Positions 50,494 to 59,081 of a stretch of DNA of 64,000 nucleotides are shown in pieces. A program made the translations under genes and the position numbers. Under the pieces are notes generated by a model. That model was not told the origin of the DNA. It did not search any database and saw only the letters and a list, made by a program, of their open reading frames with translations. This DNA comes from Stentor coeruleus (Eukaryota; Ciliophora; Heterotrichea; Heterotrichida; Stentoridae), in NCBI GenBank assembly GCA_001970955.1, contig MPUH01000336.1, positions 1 through 64,000 of the forward strand. Reading direction: 5' to 3'. The stretch's first letter is position 1. Each line of letters starts with the position of its first letter.

Positions 50494-51570
50494 ATGGGAA
50501 ACACAGTTTGTTGTTCTTCAAAACATACAAATCCATCAGGATACATAGGTTCAGAAATCTCCAAATGTATCGAACGTGATGATATAAAACATCTAGGAAG
50601 ATTTCTAGCATATCTCCCTAGTCAAGACTTAAATCTAGATAGTGAAATTATTATTATAAAAAACGTGACTTTAAATCCTTTAACCTATGCATTATTAACA
50701 GGTAAAAGTAGAATCTTTAAATTCTTATATGATAAAGGTGCTGATTTGTCTATAATGGATCGAATACTAAATTCTTTTAATATAAAAGCTATAGATATCA
50801 TATGTGAAAGAGGATATTTAGATTTATTACAATATTACTTGCCGATTTATTTGAAATATTTTAGAGATTCACCTAATTCTCCTGAGCAAACTTTGAATTT
50901 TGCTAGTTCGATTGAAGCTAACGCACAAAATGTATTAACCCCAGCACAGAGAGCTTGTGATAAAGGGCATATTTCTATAATAACTTATCTTTATAAGTAT
51001 TTTAAAGGTAAAAAGTTCATCCCAAGGCTTTTTGACCTCGACTACCCAAGTGAAAAAACCGGTGAAACATGTGCTCTTATAGCTTGTCGTAAAGGAAATT
51101 ACCCTTTGATTAAAGTTCTCCACACAATCTGCAATACAGATTTTACAATACGTAACAGATATGATGAAAACGCTATATTAATATGTGTATGTGCTTATCG
51201 TATAGAAAAAAATACTTCATATCTTGATTGTATAAAATATCTTATAGAAAAAGTTGGTCTTGATATCAGTTATATGCATGAAGAAATCCTTATACTTTCT
51301 GAATGTGAAGAGCTTATTTACTATATAGAACAACAACTACAAGCTAAAAATATCATCATCACCAAAGCGGAAATTGATGAAAAATATAATATAAAAAGAC
51401 ATAAAATCTCAGATAGTTATGAAGCTTGTGATAGTAATGAATTCTTTAGTTCTACTCTAAGAAGGTATTTAGATGATGGGGATCATAGTCGGGCTAGTAC
51501 AATTTCTCAGATTAGTTCTAAGTCTGATTTGATATATGCTAGTATTTTTGCCCCAACATATAATGATTGA
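50494..51570 (+). CDS. Ankyrin-like protein with predicted N-terminal acylation (358 aa)
   Basis: Begins MGNTVCCSSK: Gly2 with Cys6/Cys7, a strong myristoyl-palmitoyl signal. The body holds divergent ankyrin repeats: NPLTYALLTGKSRIFKFLYDKGADLS, KAIDIICERGYLDLLQYYL, TPAQRACDKGHISIITYLY, CALIACRKGNYPLIKVLH. It is a paralogue of the next, oppositely oriented gene (shared LNPLxYAL, IDIxCxxGxxxxLxxYLP and CALIxCxxGxxxLxKxLH). Stop codons of the two are 38 bp apart. Likely a membrane-tethered ankyrin adaptor; partner unknown. Confidence 0.82.
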   Translation: MGNTVCCSSKHTNPSGYIGSEISKCIERDDIKHLGRFLAYLPSQDLNLDSEIIIIKNVTLNPLTYALLTGKSRIFKFLYDKGADLSIMDRILNSFNIKAIDIICERGYLDLLQYYLPIYLKYFRDSPNSPEQTLNFASSIEANAQNVLTPAQRACDKGHISIITYLYKYFKGKKFIPRLFDLDYPSEKTGETCALIACRKGNYPLIKVLHTICNTDFTIRNRYDENAILICVCAYRIEKNTSYLDCIKYLIEKVGLDISYMHEEILILSECEELIYYIEQQLQAKNIIITKAEIDEKYNIKRHKISDSYEACDSNEFFSSTLRRYLDDGDHSRASTISQISSKSDLIYASIFAPTYND

Positions 51571-51608
51571 TGTTATGAATTTTTTTTTTGAGGATAATTA
51601 ATAATAAA

Positions 51609-52637
51609 CTACATACTAAATAAACTGAAATGATTTGGAGTTGAGTTTTCATGTTTTATTGAACTGATCCAAGAGTTTTCATCTTGGTCATATGGTTCAG
51701 AGGTATAGCTTTCAGTTATGGAGAAAACTCTGATATGGTTCATTCGTTCAAGTTGTTCTTTGTTTGGAAAAATGTTGTACGGGGCTAATGCTTTGTAGTA
51801 AAGTTCAAGGAGCTTGTAGTTGTTTAAGACTAGGACAATTTCTTCGTATTTATAAGTTGGGTCGACTTTTATGATTTCGAGAAGGTATTTCATGCAGATG
51901 TAATAATCATATGATTGGATTTTATTACTAGCTGCTGATAGGATGAGTATAGCGTTTTCATCCTTTTTATTTTTAACATGGAAATTAGCTTTGCAATGCT
52001 CGTGGAGGAATTTCATAAGTTTAAACACACCAAGTTTACACGAAATAAGTGCACAGTTTTGTCCTTCGATATCATCTTGGTAGTTAATATCAAAAATAAA
52101 AGGGGTTGGTTTATTCTTAAAATACTCTACTATATATTGAATAACCCCAAAATGACAACTAATACAAGCATGTTGTATAGGAGTATATTCATAGTTTTCA
52201 TTTACAAATCTAGAAGGGTTTGACTCTAAAAACAAAGTATCATCACACTCTGAAGTTTCAATAAGTGGTTTTTCCATAATAAGCGATATATATACTGGAA
52301 GATAGAATTTCAACATGGCAACATGCCCTTGAATACATAAAATATCGATACTCCGATAACCTTGCTTGTTAAATAAGTCTTCCATTTTTGCTATATGGGC
52401 TTCTAAAGATGTATAAATGTATTTAAACATATCCACTCTGCCTATAAAAAGTGCATAACCCAAAGGATTTAGTTTCAGGGTTTTTGAAAACAAAAACTCT
52501 TCATCGATTTTCAGCTCAGGGTTTTTACGCATAAATTCAGAAAAATTTGATTTCTGGCTTTGATCAATCATTCTTTTTATTAGTATGTTCATATCATCTT
52601 TATCGATCATCTTTTGTTTACTTTTCCAACAACCCAT
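51609..52637 (-). CDS. Ankyrin-like protein with predicted N-terminal acylation, inverted paralogue (342 aa)
   Basis: Starts MGCWKSKQKM: Gly2 and Cys3 followed by lysines, predicted to be myristoylated and palmitoylated. Divergent ankyrin repeats run through the protein: NPLGYALFIGRVDMFKYIY, RSIDILCIQGHVAMLKFYLP, TPIQHACISCHFGVIQYIV, CALISCKLGVFKLMKFLH. Collinear with the plus-strand neighbour across the whole length, so the two arose by inverted duplication. Protein divergence is large (clearly under half identical by eye), so the duplication is old. Same inferred role. Confidence 0.82.
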   Translation of the reverse strand: MGCWKSKQKMIDKDDMNILIKRMIDQSQKSNFSEFMRKNPELKIDEEFLFSKTLKLNPLGYALFIGRVDMFKYIYTSLEAHIAKMEDLFNKQGYRSIDILCIQGHVAMLKFYLPVYISLIMEKPLIETSECDDTLFLESNPSRFVNENYEYTPIQHACISCHFGVIQYIVEYFKNKPTPFIFDINYQDDIEGQNCALISCKLGVFKLMKFLHEHCKANFHVKNKKDENAILILSAASNKIQSYDYYICMKYLLEIIKVDPTYKYEEIVLVLNNYKLLELYYKALAPYNIFPNKEQLERMNHIRVFSITESYTSEPYDQDENSWISSIKHENSTPNHFSLFSM

Positions 52638-52719
52638 TATTTATATTATAATATTAATTTTTTTTTATAGATAATCATATGAATCAAGGTTTTTATTTTA
52701 GAAAAATTGATTGTAGTTT

Positions 52720-53664
52720 ATGTATAGGTTGTTGAAATTTTTATATAAAAAAATGACTCTTGATAGTTTTGATGAAGCTTCCGAAAGGGGTATTTGGGCG
52801 GATATTATTATTGGTTTTGTTATGATTGAGTATGGTGTGTGTATTTTGCTTAATGTTTTAGTGTTTGTTAGAAGGATGAATAACAATTTGGTAGCTTTTT
52901 ATTTGTTTCTGCTTGTTCAGAGTGTACTTATTGAAGTGTATTTTTTTGGGTATTTTTCTGGTGATTTTAATGTTGTGAGGACTATTGCATTTTTTGCTAG
53001 TGATATGTTCTTGTTAACTTCGATAAATAGCATGGTGTATGAATGGCTCAGAATAGTAATTCTTAGTAAAAGTGTAATAACAAGCCACAAAAAAAAAATG
53101 ATCAACAAAAGTTTCTTCACAATCCTTTTCATAACAATTTTCTTATGGATACTTTTCCTTATATTTACTTTTATCGGAATTTTGACTGAATTAAGTTTAG
53201 TAGGGTATTTTATATATAGAATTATGCTTATTTTTTATATAGCATCAGCATTTGTGAATTTTATTCTAGTATTTATTATTGGTTTGAAACTTATTAAAAC
53301 TTATACATATTTTCTTGAAAACTCTAAACATACTTTATCACGCTGGATTTATATAGGAATCACGATTTCATTATTAAAAATTTTTATCCCTAGCTTATTT
53401 TTGATAGACTCAAAAATAACAAAATTATTTGAACAAGATGCTATTGCGTAATTAATATTTAGCTTGATTTATACTTTGATAAGTCATAATATTGGAGGAA
53501 TTTTACCGATGCTGGCTTATCATAAAAGTTTTAAAATTTCGTTTTTACTTGTTAATGATAGTAAAAAAACTGTTGATTTGATTGAGGCGCATATTAGAAA
53601 ATTTGCTTTATTTGAATCGGAAAAGTCTCTTCAGAGTTTGGATGAAGGGTATGCTTTAAAATAG
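52720..53664 (+). CDS. Seven-helix membrane protein, one 15-nt intron (309 aa)
   Basis: A polytopic membrane protein with seven hydrophobic helices and no signal peptide: approximate cores are IIIGFVMIEYGVCILLNV, AFYLFLLVQSVLIEVYFF, ASDMFLLTSINSMVYEWL, FTILFITIFLWILFLIFT, IMLIFYIASAFVNFILVF, YIGITISLLKIFIPSLF and LIYTLISHNIGGILPML. The seventh appears only after splicing a 15-nt phase-2 intron at 53448-53462. The topology fits a 7TM receptor or related protein, but no family motif is recognised. An ATG 11 codons downstream (52753) is an alternative start. It lies 82 bp from the divergent ankyrin gene start. Confidence 0.8.
53448..53462 (+). other. 15-nt intron in the seven-helix gene
   Basis: GTAATTAATATTTAG, phase 2. 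Its TAA would stop the frame; splicing adds the seventh helix and a 50-residue tail. Confidence 0.88.
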
Positions 53665-54460
53665 AGTTAATGTAATGACTGTAATTATGATTTATATAAG
53701 TTTATTAATAAAGAGTTTAGGATAGATGAGGTTATAATTTTATATGAGGATTTTTTTGTGATGAATGGATTAAGATTATTTATTATGAAAATTAGGAATT
53801 TTTAGATAGATTTTTTGTAGGTTATACTTTTGGTTAATAGATTATGGGTTTATGGCCATGATGTGTTAGCTTCAGATTTTAATGCTTTTTTAATATGTTA
53901 TTAAATGATATTATTTGATTAATTTTATATTTTTACAAATTACTTTCTAGAAATATGCTTAAATCCTATTACAATCCTAAACTCCTAAAGCACCTAATCC
54001 TTCATTCTAACCAATAAAACTTTCTTCCTAAGAATCAAAATTTATTACCTTAAAATTCCCACATTTCCTATATAATTCATCTTTCCTTAATCTTTTGCCC
54101 ACCCTTAATCTTCCATCTTCCTCACTACCTTACAAAACTCCATCCTACAAAAATCAATTGTCTAATCCTCTAATTAAATTCAAAAACATACCTAATTATC
54201 CAAAAAATCAATAATCTTATACATCAAATTTATAATCCAAACCTTTAAAGTATATCAATAAAAAACTATCCACAAAAAAAAAATATAATTTTTTCAATAG
54301 TAAATCTTCCCTACTCTCAATTTCAATCAATTTTTTCTAATTTTTAACTCATATTCATATAATTATAAGTTTTTATTATATAATCACATACAAGTTTTAG
54401 TTTATTAAATATTAAAATACATTTTTCATCAAAAATATACTGATTACAAAATATAACAAA
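53665..54460. other. Intergenic region without recognised gene
   Basis: About 800 bases. G-rich, C-poor to about 53930, then C-rich and G-poor to the next start. The switch marks the 3'/5' border. No other feature. Confidence 0.6.
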
Positions 54461-55045
54461 ATGGGACAATGCGTAACATGCAAAACAAATAAAGTTCGGC
54501 CTGGCCCTTATTCTGAATCCTACAATGATCAACTAGAAAACTTGCATACCGACATAGTAAATAAAATTCATCAACTTCATAAAATATCCTTAGACTGTAC
54601 AAATGGTATTGACGCTTGTATAGTTGAAAATAACAAACCTTTAGCTATTCTCCTAAAGTGTAAATATATGCATATCAAAGACAGAAGCAAGTTATTGCAA
54701 GATACGATAAAAAAAATAGATGATACAGNAAGCAAGTTATTGCAAGATACGATAAAAAAAATAGATGATACAGCGGCATTAGAAAAGTCTTCAAAGAAAA
54801 AAGAAGTTATATCAGAAAGTAAGCAGATAATTGAAGAACTTAAAGGTCTGCTTTTAGAAGATGACGTTATAAAAATTTTGGAAAAGTCTTCTGAGTACCT
54901 TGAAAATGTGCAAAACGATATAAAAAAGCTTGGGATTAGTTTAAAAGAAGCCGAAACTCAAGTAGAAAATGAGTTTAGGGAAAAAACCTCGTCGCCAGGT
55001 AGGATGAAAAGGCGCCGGTACAGCAAAAAACTAACAAACACTTAG
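54461..55045 (+). CDS. CHMP6/VPS20-like ESCRT-III candidate with predicted myristoylation
   Basis: Printed length is 194 residues. The N join at 54729 duplicates 15 codons in frame, so about 179 is the real length. Begins MGQCVTCKTNK: Gly2 and two cysteines, acylation candidates. Helical throughout. CKYMHIKDRSKLLQDTIKKI aligns by eye with the second helix of the ESCRT-III protein CHMP6 (LLLKKKRYQEQLLDKTENQI). The segment SKQIIEELKGLLLEDDVIKILEKS resembles its helix 4-5 region. CHMP6/VPS20 is itself myristoylated, which supports the idea. Sequence similarity is weak; a generic acylated helical protein is the alternative. The next gene begins 34 bp downstream. Confidence 0.6.
   Translation: MGQCVTCKTNKVRPGPYSESYNDQLENLHTDIVNKIHQLHKISLDCTNGIDACIVENNKPLAILLKCKYMHIKDRSKLLQDTIKKIDDTXSKLLQDTIKKIDDTAALEKSSKKKEVISESKQIIEELKGLLLEDDVIKILEKSSEYLENVQNDIKKLGISLKEAETQVENEFREKTSSPGRMKRRRYSKKLTNT
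54685..54774. repeat. Scaffold-join duplication around N at 54729
   Basis: 44 bp repeated exactly across the N (offset 45). Adds 15 false residues to the CHMP6-like protein. Confidence 0.92.
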
Positions 55046-55079
55046 TGGATATTATAAAATTATATAATTTTAGACAATT

Positions 55080-55634
55080 ATGGGAATAATAGACTGGATA
55101 AGACTTGTGTGTTTTTTATATTTTATTTGGTCTATTGCGAATAGTATTTTTAGAAGGAGAGCATTTCAATTACTTTCTTTTATATCAGGATTTGTATCTA
55201 TGTATCCTTTTATTTCAGTAGGATTTTGGCTTATTCCTCATAGATCTATATATGATTTTGTCTATCCAGTTTATGATTATATATTCTCATGGCAAGGTTG
55301 CTTTGTTATAGGTTTTTCTTGGATTATTTTTGCTAATGTGGCAAATAAGGTCCCAAGGATGAGAATTTTGTATAGAAAATTCCAAAGAGGTTTGAAGAAA
55401 TTAGGAACTTTAGCTTTTATTGTGATGGTTTATGTGAAATTTATCGATTATAATACAGTTACGTATGAAATTTGTGAAGTTCCTGATCCTGCAGAATACT
55501 TGGAAAATGTTGAAACTGTGCCTGAAAGTAGTAGTTTTTGGGGTATTTGTTGTAGTTTTATGATACTGATTTTTATATTTGTGTGTTCTTTTATGTACTG
55601 TATAGGTTTTTATATACCGATTAGTATAGCATAA
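55080..55634 (+). CDS. Four-helix membrane protein, hypothetical (184 aa)
   Basis: Unrecognised. Four or five hydrophobic helices: WIRLVCFLYFIWSIANSIF near the N terminus, LLSFISGFVSMYPFISVGF, GCFVIGFSWIIFANVANK and, after a basic loop (RMRILYRKFQRGLKK), LAFIVMVYVKFI. The last (FMILIFIFVCSFMYCIGFY) lies near the C terminus. Cysteine-rich tail region. No family motif. It begins 34 bp after the CHMP6-like gene, so the two 5'/3' flanks nearly vanish there. Confidence 0.72.
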   Translation: MGIIDWIRLVCFLYFIWSIANSIFRRRAFQLLSFISGFVSMYPFISVGFWLIPHRSIYDFVYPVYDYIFSWQGCFVIGFSWIIFANVANKVPRMRILYRKFQRGLKKLGTLAFIVMVYVKFIDYNTVTYEICEVPDPAEYLENVETVPESSSFWGICCSFMILIFIFVCSFMYCIGFYIPISIA

Positions 55635-55897
55635 TTAACAAAATTACGTTTGAGAAAGCTTATATTAAACCCCAAAATTTAAATAAATTATCATCTAATA
55701 AGTAAATCCTAATCTTAAACACAATATCTATCATTTCCCATAAACTCACAATTATCTAAACTTTATACTACATCATAACAAAATTCGGTTTATTGATAAT
55801 CAAAACATCATTTAAAGTAATAAATTACGCCATCTTAACTTTTTCTATCTATCATTATTTTTTCCACATCCTCACTGTTTATAAAAATTATTTATAC

Positions 55898-56953
55898 CTA
55901 AAATCTATCTAAAGCTTCATCGACTTTAGCACAAAAAGCAACTTTCTCCTCTTCTTCCATAAAACTAGCTAAAAAGCTGTTTTTAAGTAGTTGCCTTAGG
56001 ACAAATTTTCTTTCATCCTCTTCAAATTCTTCCAATGCACATAAGTAATTATCATTGATATACCCTCCAAAAATCTCAGGTCTATCACTATTTATTGTTA
56101 TCCTAACACCAATATTGAAAAGTTCTTTTACTACCTGGGTGTCAGGGAAAAACCTTTCTTTAACTTTCAATTTTATATTAGAAAGTGGACAAAGAGTTAA
56201 AGCAACTTCAGATTGCTTAAGAGCTTTACACAAGTTTAAGCAGTCAAGTGATCTTACTCCATGATCGATTCTTGGAACATTTAAATGATATAATGATGAG
56301 ATAACATTACTAGCATCTGATTCTTCCCCAGCATGAGCTGTTTTGTTAGTTCCTTTTTTCCCACATAAACCCTTTTCTTCTGCGATACGAAACACATTTT
56401 CATGCTTTCGGGCAGGGTTTCCTTCTTCTAATGAATCCAAACCTATTCCATGAATTAAATGGGCATAAGGTTCTGCTTGATTAATTAACTCAAGACAATC
56501 AGCTTCAGGTAAGTGTCTTAAGAAGCACATTATCCATTTAGCTTGTAATTGGTCTTTAATCTCTTCTGATGCTTTAGTAAGACCTTTTATTATAGTTTCA
56601 AATGATACACCATTTGCCATGTACGTTTGTGGGTCGAAAAAGACCTCACAGTAAACAACGTTATGACTGATTGCTTTGGTAAAATATTGTATTGCTATGG
56701 TATAGAAGTCATTTTCTGATACGAGAACTTTGCATGCGTCATTATATTGAATTAGAAATTCCTTCAGATTGTATTGGTTCTTTCTTTCATCTCTACACTG
56801 CTCTATTGTATAATTTAAGCATTTGTTGTTCTTCTGTGCAAGTTCAAAGAGCAGTTCGGGTTCCATTGTCCCTTCTATATGAACATGCAATTCTGCCTTT
56901 GGAGCTATTTTGACCATATCTTCAATACTCATACTTTTATTATTTATGGACAT
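55898..56953 (-). CDS. Adenine/adenosine deaminase-family enzyme with altered SDDP motif
   Basis: A 351-residue purine deaminase of the AAH1 (fungal adenine deaminase)/adenosine deaminase superfamily. Residues 23-25 (HVH in AELHVHIEGT) bind zinc; EVFFDPQTY, KWIMCFLRH, GIGLDSLEEGNP, TAHAGEES (His and catalytic Glu) and PRIDHGVRS follow in order. EPELLFELAQKN and the length match AAH1-like adenine deaminases better than animal ADA. The usual SDDP motif reads SDRP (D290, R291): the catalytic zinc-ligand Asp is kept but the second Asp, which contacts the purine N7 in characterised enzymes, is Arg. Substrate may therefore differ. Divergent from the next gene by 64 bp. Confidence 0.9.
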   Translation of the reverse strand: MSINNKSMSIEDMVKIAPKAELHVHIEGTMEPELLFELAQKNNKCLNYTIEQCRDERKNQYNLKEFLIQYNDACKVLVSENDFYTIAIQYFTKAISHNVVYCEVFFDPQTYMANGVSFETIIKGLTKASEEIKDQLQAKWIMCFLRHLPEADCLELINQAEPYAHLIHGIGLDSLEEGNPARKHENVFRIAEEKGLCGKKGTNKTAHAGEESDASNVISSLYHLNVPRIDHGVRSLDCLNLCKALKQSEVALTLCPLSNIKLKVKERFFPDTQVVKELFNIGVRITINSDRPEIFGGYINDNYLCALEEFEEDERKFVLRQLLKNSFLASFMEEEEKVAFCAKVDEALDRF

Positions 56954-57017
56954 TTATTTAGTGGTTTATCTACAAGTCATAGGTAAAGTTTATATAACTC
57001 AATAATACTTAAAATAA

Positions 57018-58385
57018 ATGAAGTCAACTATAGAAGTAAAAAAAGTTGTTGAATTCATAGTATCATGTGAATACAACAATCCTATAATTTCTCAAGCTTG
57101 TTCCGAGCTTAATATAGACCAAGTGGATCTTCTTCCCAAGCCTATCTCAGAATTCGTAACTGATTTAAACCTTCCTGGAAACAAAGATTTAGCTGAAATT
57201 TATTCTCAGCATTACGAAGCCCGAAGAAGAGCTAAAATAGTTATACTAGCAAAATACTTACTAGACAATAACTATATAAACCCTTCTAATTTATCAGATC
57301 ACAAAATAAGCAGATCATTATCTTCTACCAATGCGCAAAGGCCAAAATCTAGTAATTCCACCCGACCTGAACAAATGGAAATCCTCAAGAAAAGCATAAT
57401 CAAAAAACTCAACGTCGAAAACAACCTTAAAAAACTCAAAACCGAAGAAGAAAATCGTCGTAAATATTTTGAAAGCAAACTCAACGCGAAATCCTCCCGG
57501 AACAACAAAAAAACTATAAACCTCAACAAAATCCGCTTTGAAAAACATGACCAAAGAATCAGAGAAATCCTAAATAAAAAACAAAAAACCCAAGAAGACC
57601 ATGAGAAATACGCCTTAAGTTTAATCAACATACAAAAATCAGACTATAAAGTATTTTCTAACAGTTTCCAAAGCAGTGATAAACCTTTAACCCCAGGTAA
57701 AAACATCTTTCGACTTAAAAACATAGAAAATGATGATAGTATCGATAAGCAATTAGATGAAATAAAACTTCGAATGGATAAATCAGCAGAAAGAGCTAAA
57801 AAAGTTCTAATAAAAAAAGCTTTATCAGGAAACCTATTATCAAATAACACAAATAAAGTCCGAATGATTAAAGAAGGACTTAGTATTGAGACTGAAAAAA
57901 AAAACATAGAAAAATTGTTTAAAATAAAAAAGGACCTTATGGATTCAAATGTATTTTATATATAGAAAAGAAGAGAAGAGTTTTTGTTTAGAGAAAAAAA
58001 AAGAATTGCCGAAAATATGAAGAATCAGGAAATAAAAAGTTGTGCTGTACAGAAGGAAATCGAAAAAGCTCAAGCTGATAAAGAGAAAATGCTTGAAGAG
58101 AAAAGTATATTAAAGGAAAAGATGACAAAAGAGATTAAAGGGGTTATTGATAAAGGATATCAGGTTATGAGTTTTAAGGCACAGATGAGAAAAAGAGATC
58201 AGGAAGTGAATTTGAATAGGCTGCAAAAAGAATCGATTACGGCGAGAGAGAAGAGGTTGGAGAAAATTAGGCTTACTGAAAGTTTGAATAAGTCTAAAGG
58301 GGAGAATGATATCAAAAAAGTTAAAGATAGACTTGAGGCAGAAATAAGGACTGAGATTAGTAATAATAATAGTATTTTCTTGTAA
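57018..58385 (+). CDS. Hypothetical coiled-coil protein, two exons (450 aa)
   Basis: Not recognised. Residues 1-90 form a small helical domain (MKSTIEVKKVVEFIVSCEYN onward). The rest is highly charged, with helical stretches (EILKKSIIKKLNVENNLKKLK, and DKQLDEIKLRMDKSAERAKK). A 15-nt phase-0 intron at 57951-57965 joins the 311-codon first exon to a 140-codon coiled-coil tail that continues with KRREEFLFREKKRIAENM. Its second exon would have no ATG if read alone. No membrane segment. Likely a structural cytoskeletal protein; function unknown. Confidence 0.8.
57951..57965 (+). other. 15-nt intron in the coiled-coil gene
   Basis: GTATTTTATATATAG, phase 0; the only one of seven not beginning GTAA. 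Its TAG closes the first frame; splicing continues the coiled coil by 140 codons. Confidence 0.88.
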
Positions 58386-58634
58386 AAATGATGAAGTTTT
58401 TGTGTTATGTTTTGATGATTTGGTTAGGTAGGGGTTTTTTAGTTTTTATAGAAAATTTTGAGAGGTTGTTACAATTTATTAACCCATAAATTAAATATCC
58501 ATAACACCCTAAACTTCTTATCTTCTCATAATAATTTCTAAAAATCTTCTTTATTTTAATCCAAGTCATATCCATTATCTATCATAAACACCTTTCAAAA
58601 CCTTATCTTTTAATATTTTATTACTAACTACTCC

Positions 58635-59081
58635 CTAATACTGGATTGGAAAACTAGGAAAGTCAAAGTCAGTAGGAGTATATGTAACATTTTCAATTCC
58701 TCTGCTCCAAACTTCAGGATGTGATCCACCATTAACAGCTAAGTCTGTATTATCTCCAAGTTGGCGTTCATTATACACTTTTATCCTAGGATTAGGGAAA
58801 AAGCTGTCAGAATTTTCGTTTAAATCTGATTTTATTGGGGTAATGCTTTTAGAAGTCCCTTCTGATTGCTCGAAAAGCCTAAAACCTTTCATAGGGGTTG
58901 ATTCAACACTTGAGTTCTCTTTAATTTCACTTTTAAGTTGCTGATCTTTATATAACGATGCCTTTTTACCAGGAGATGCAGAGACTTTTGGTATTTTCAA
59001 AGTTTTTTTCTTTGAAGCCTTTTTTGCTGAAACTTTTACGCTCTTGTTGAGTACCTTGGGTCTTGGTGACCTACCTTTCAT
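58635..59081 (-). CDS. Small basic hypothetical protein (148 aa)
   Basis: Not recognised. The first 50 residues are very Lys/Ser/Pro rich (SVKVSAKKASKKKTLKIPK), resembling DNA- or microtubule-binding tails. The C-terminal half is acidic to neutral with many Ser/Thr-Pro sites (STPMKG, SITPIK, YTPTD), possible kinase targets. No membrane helix. Convergent with the coiled-coil gene, with 249 bp between stops. Probably real given its ATG context and flanks, but function unknown. Confidence 0.68.
   Translation of the reverse strand: MKGRSPRPKVLNKSVKVSAKKASKKKTLKIPKVSASPGKKASLYKDQQLKSEIKENSSVESTPMKGFRLFEQSEGTSKSITPIKSDLNENSDSFFPNPRIKVYNERQLGDNTDLAVNGGSHPEVWSRGIENVTYTPTDFDFPSFPIQY

Noticed and set aside
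49559-55634. An operon-like functional system of the acylated proteins
   Set aside because: Genes are on both strands with separate 5' flanks in most cases; only clustering, not co-transcription, is supported.
57299-57907. Several minus-strand frames
   Set aside because: Shadows of the charged coiled-coil gene.
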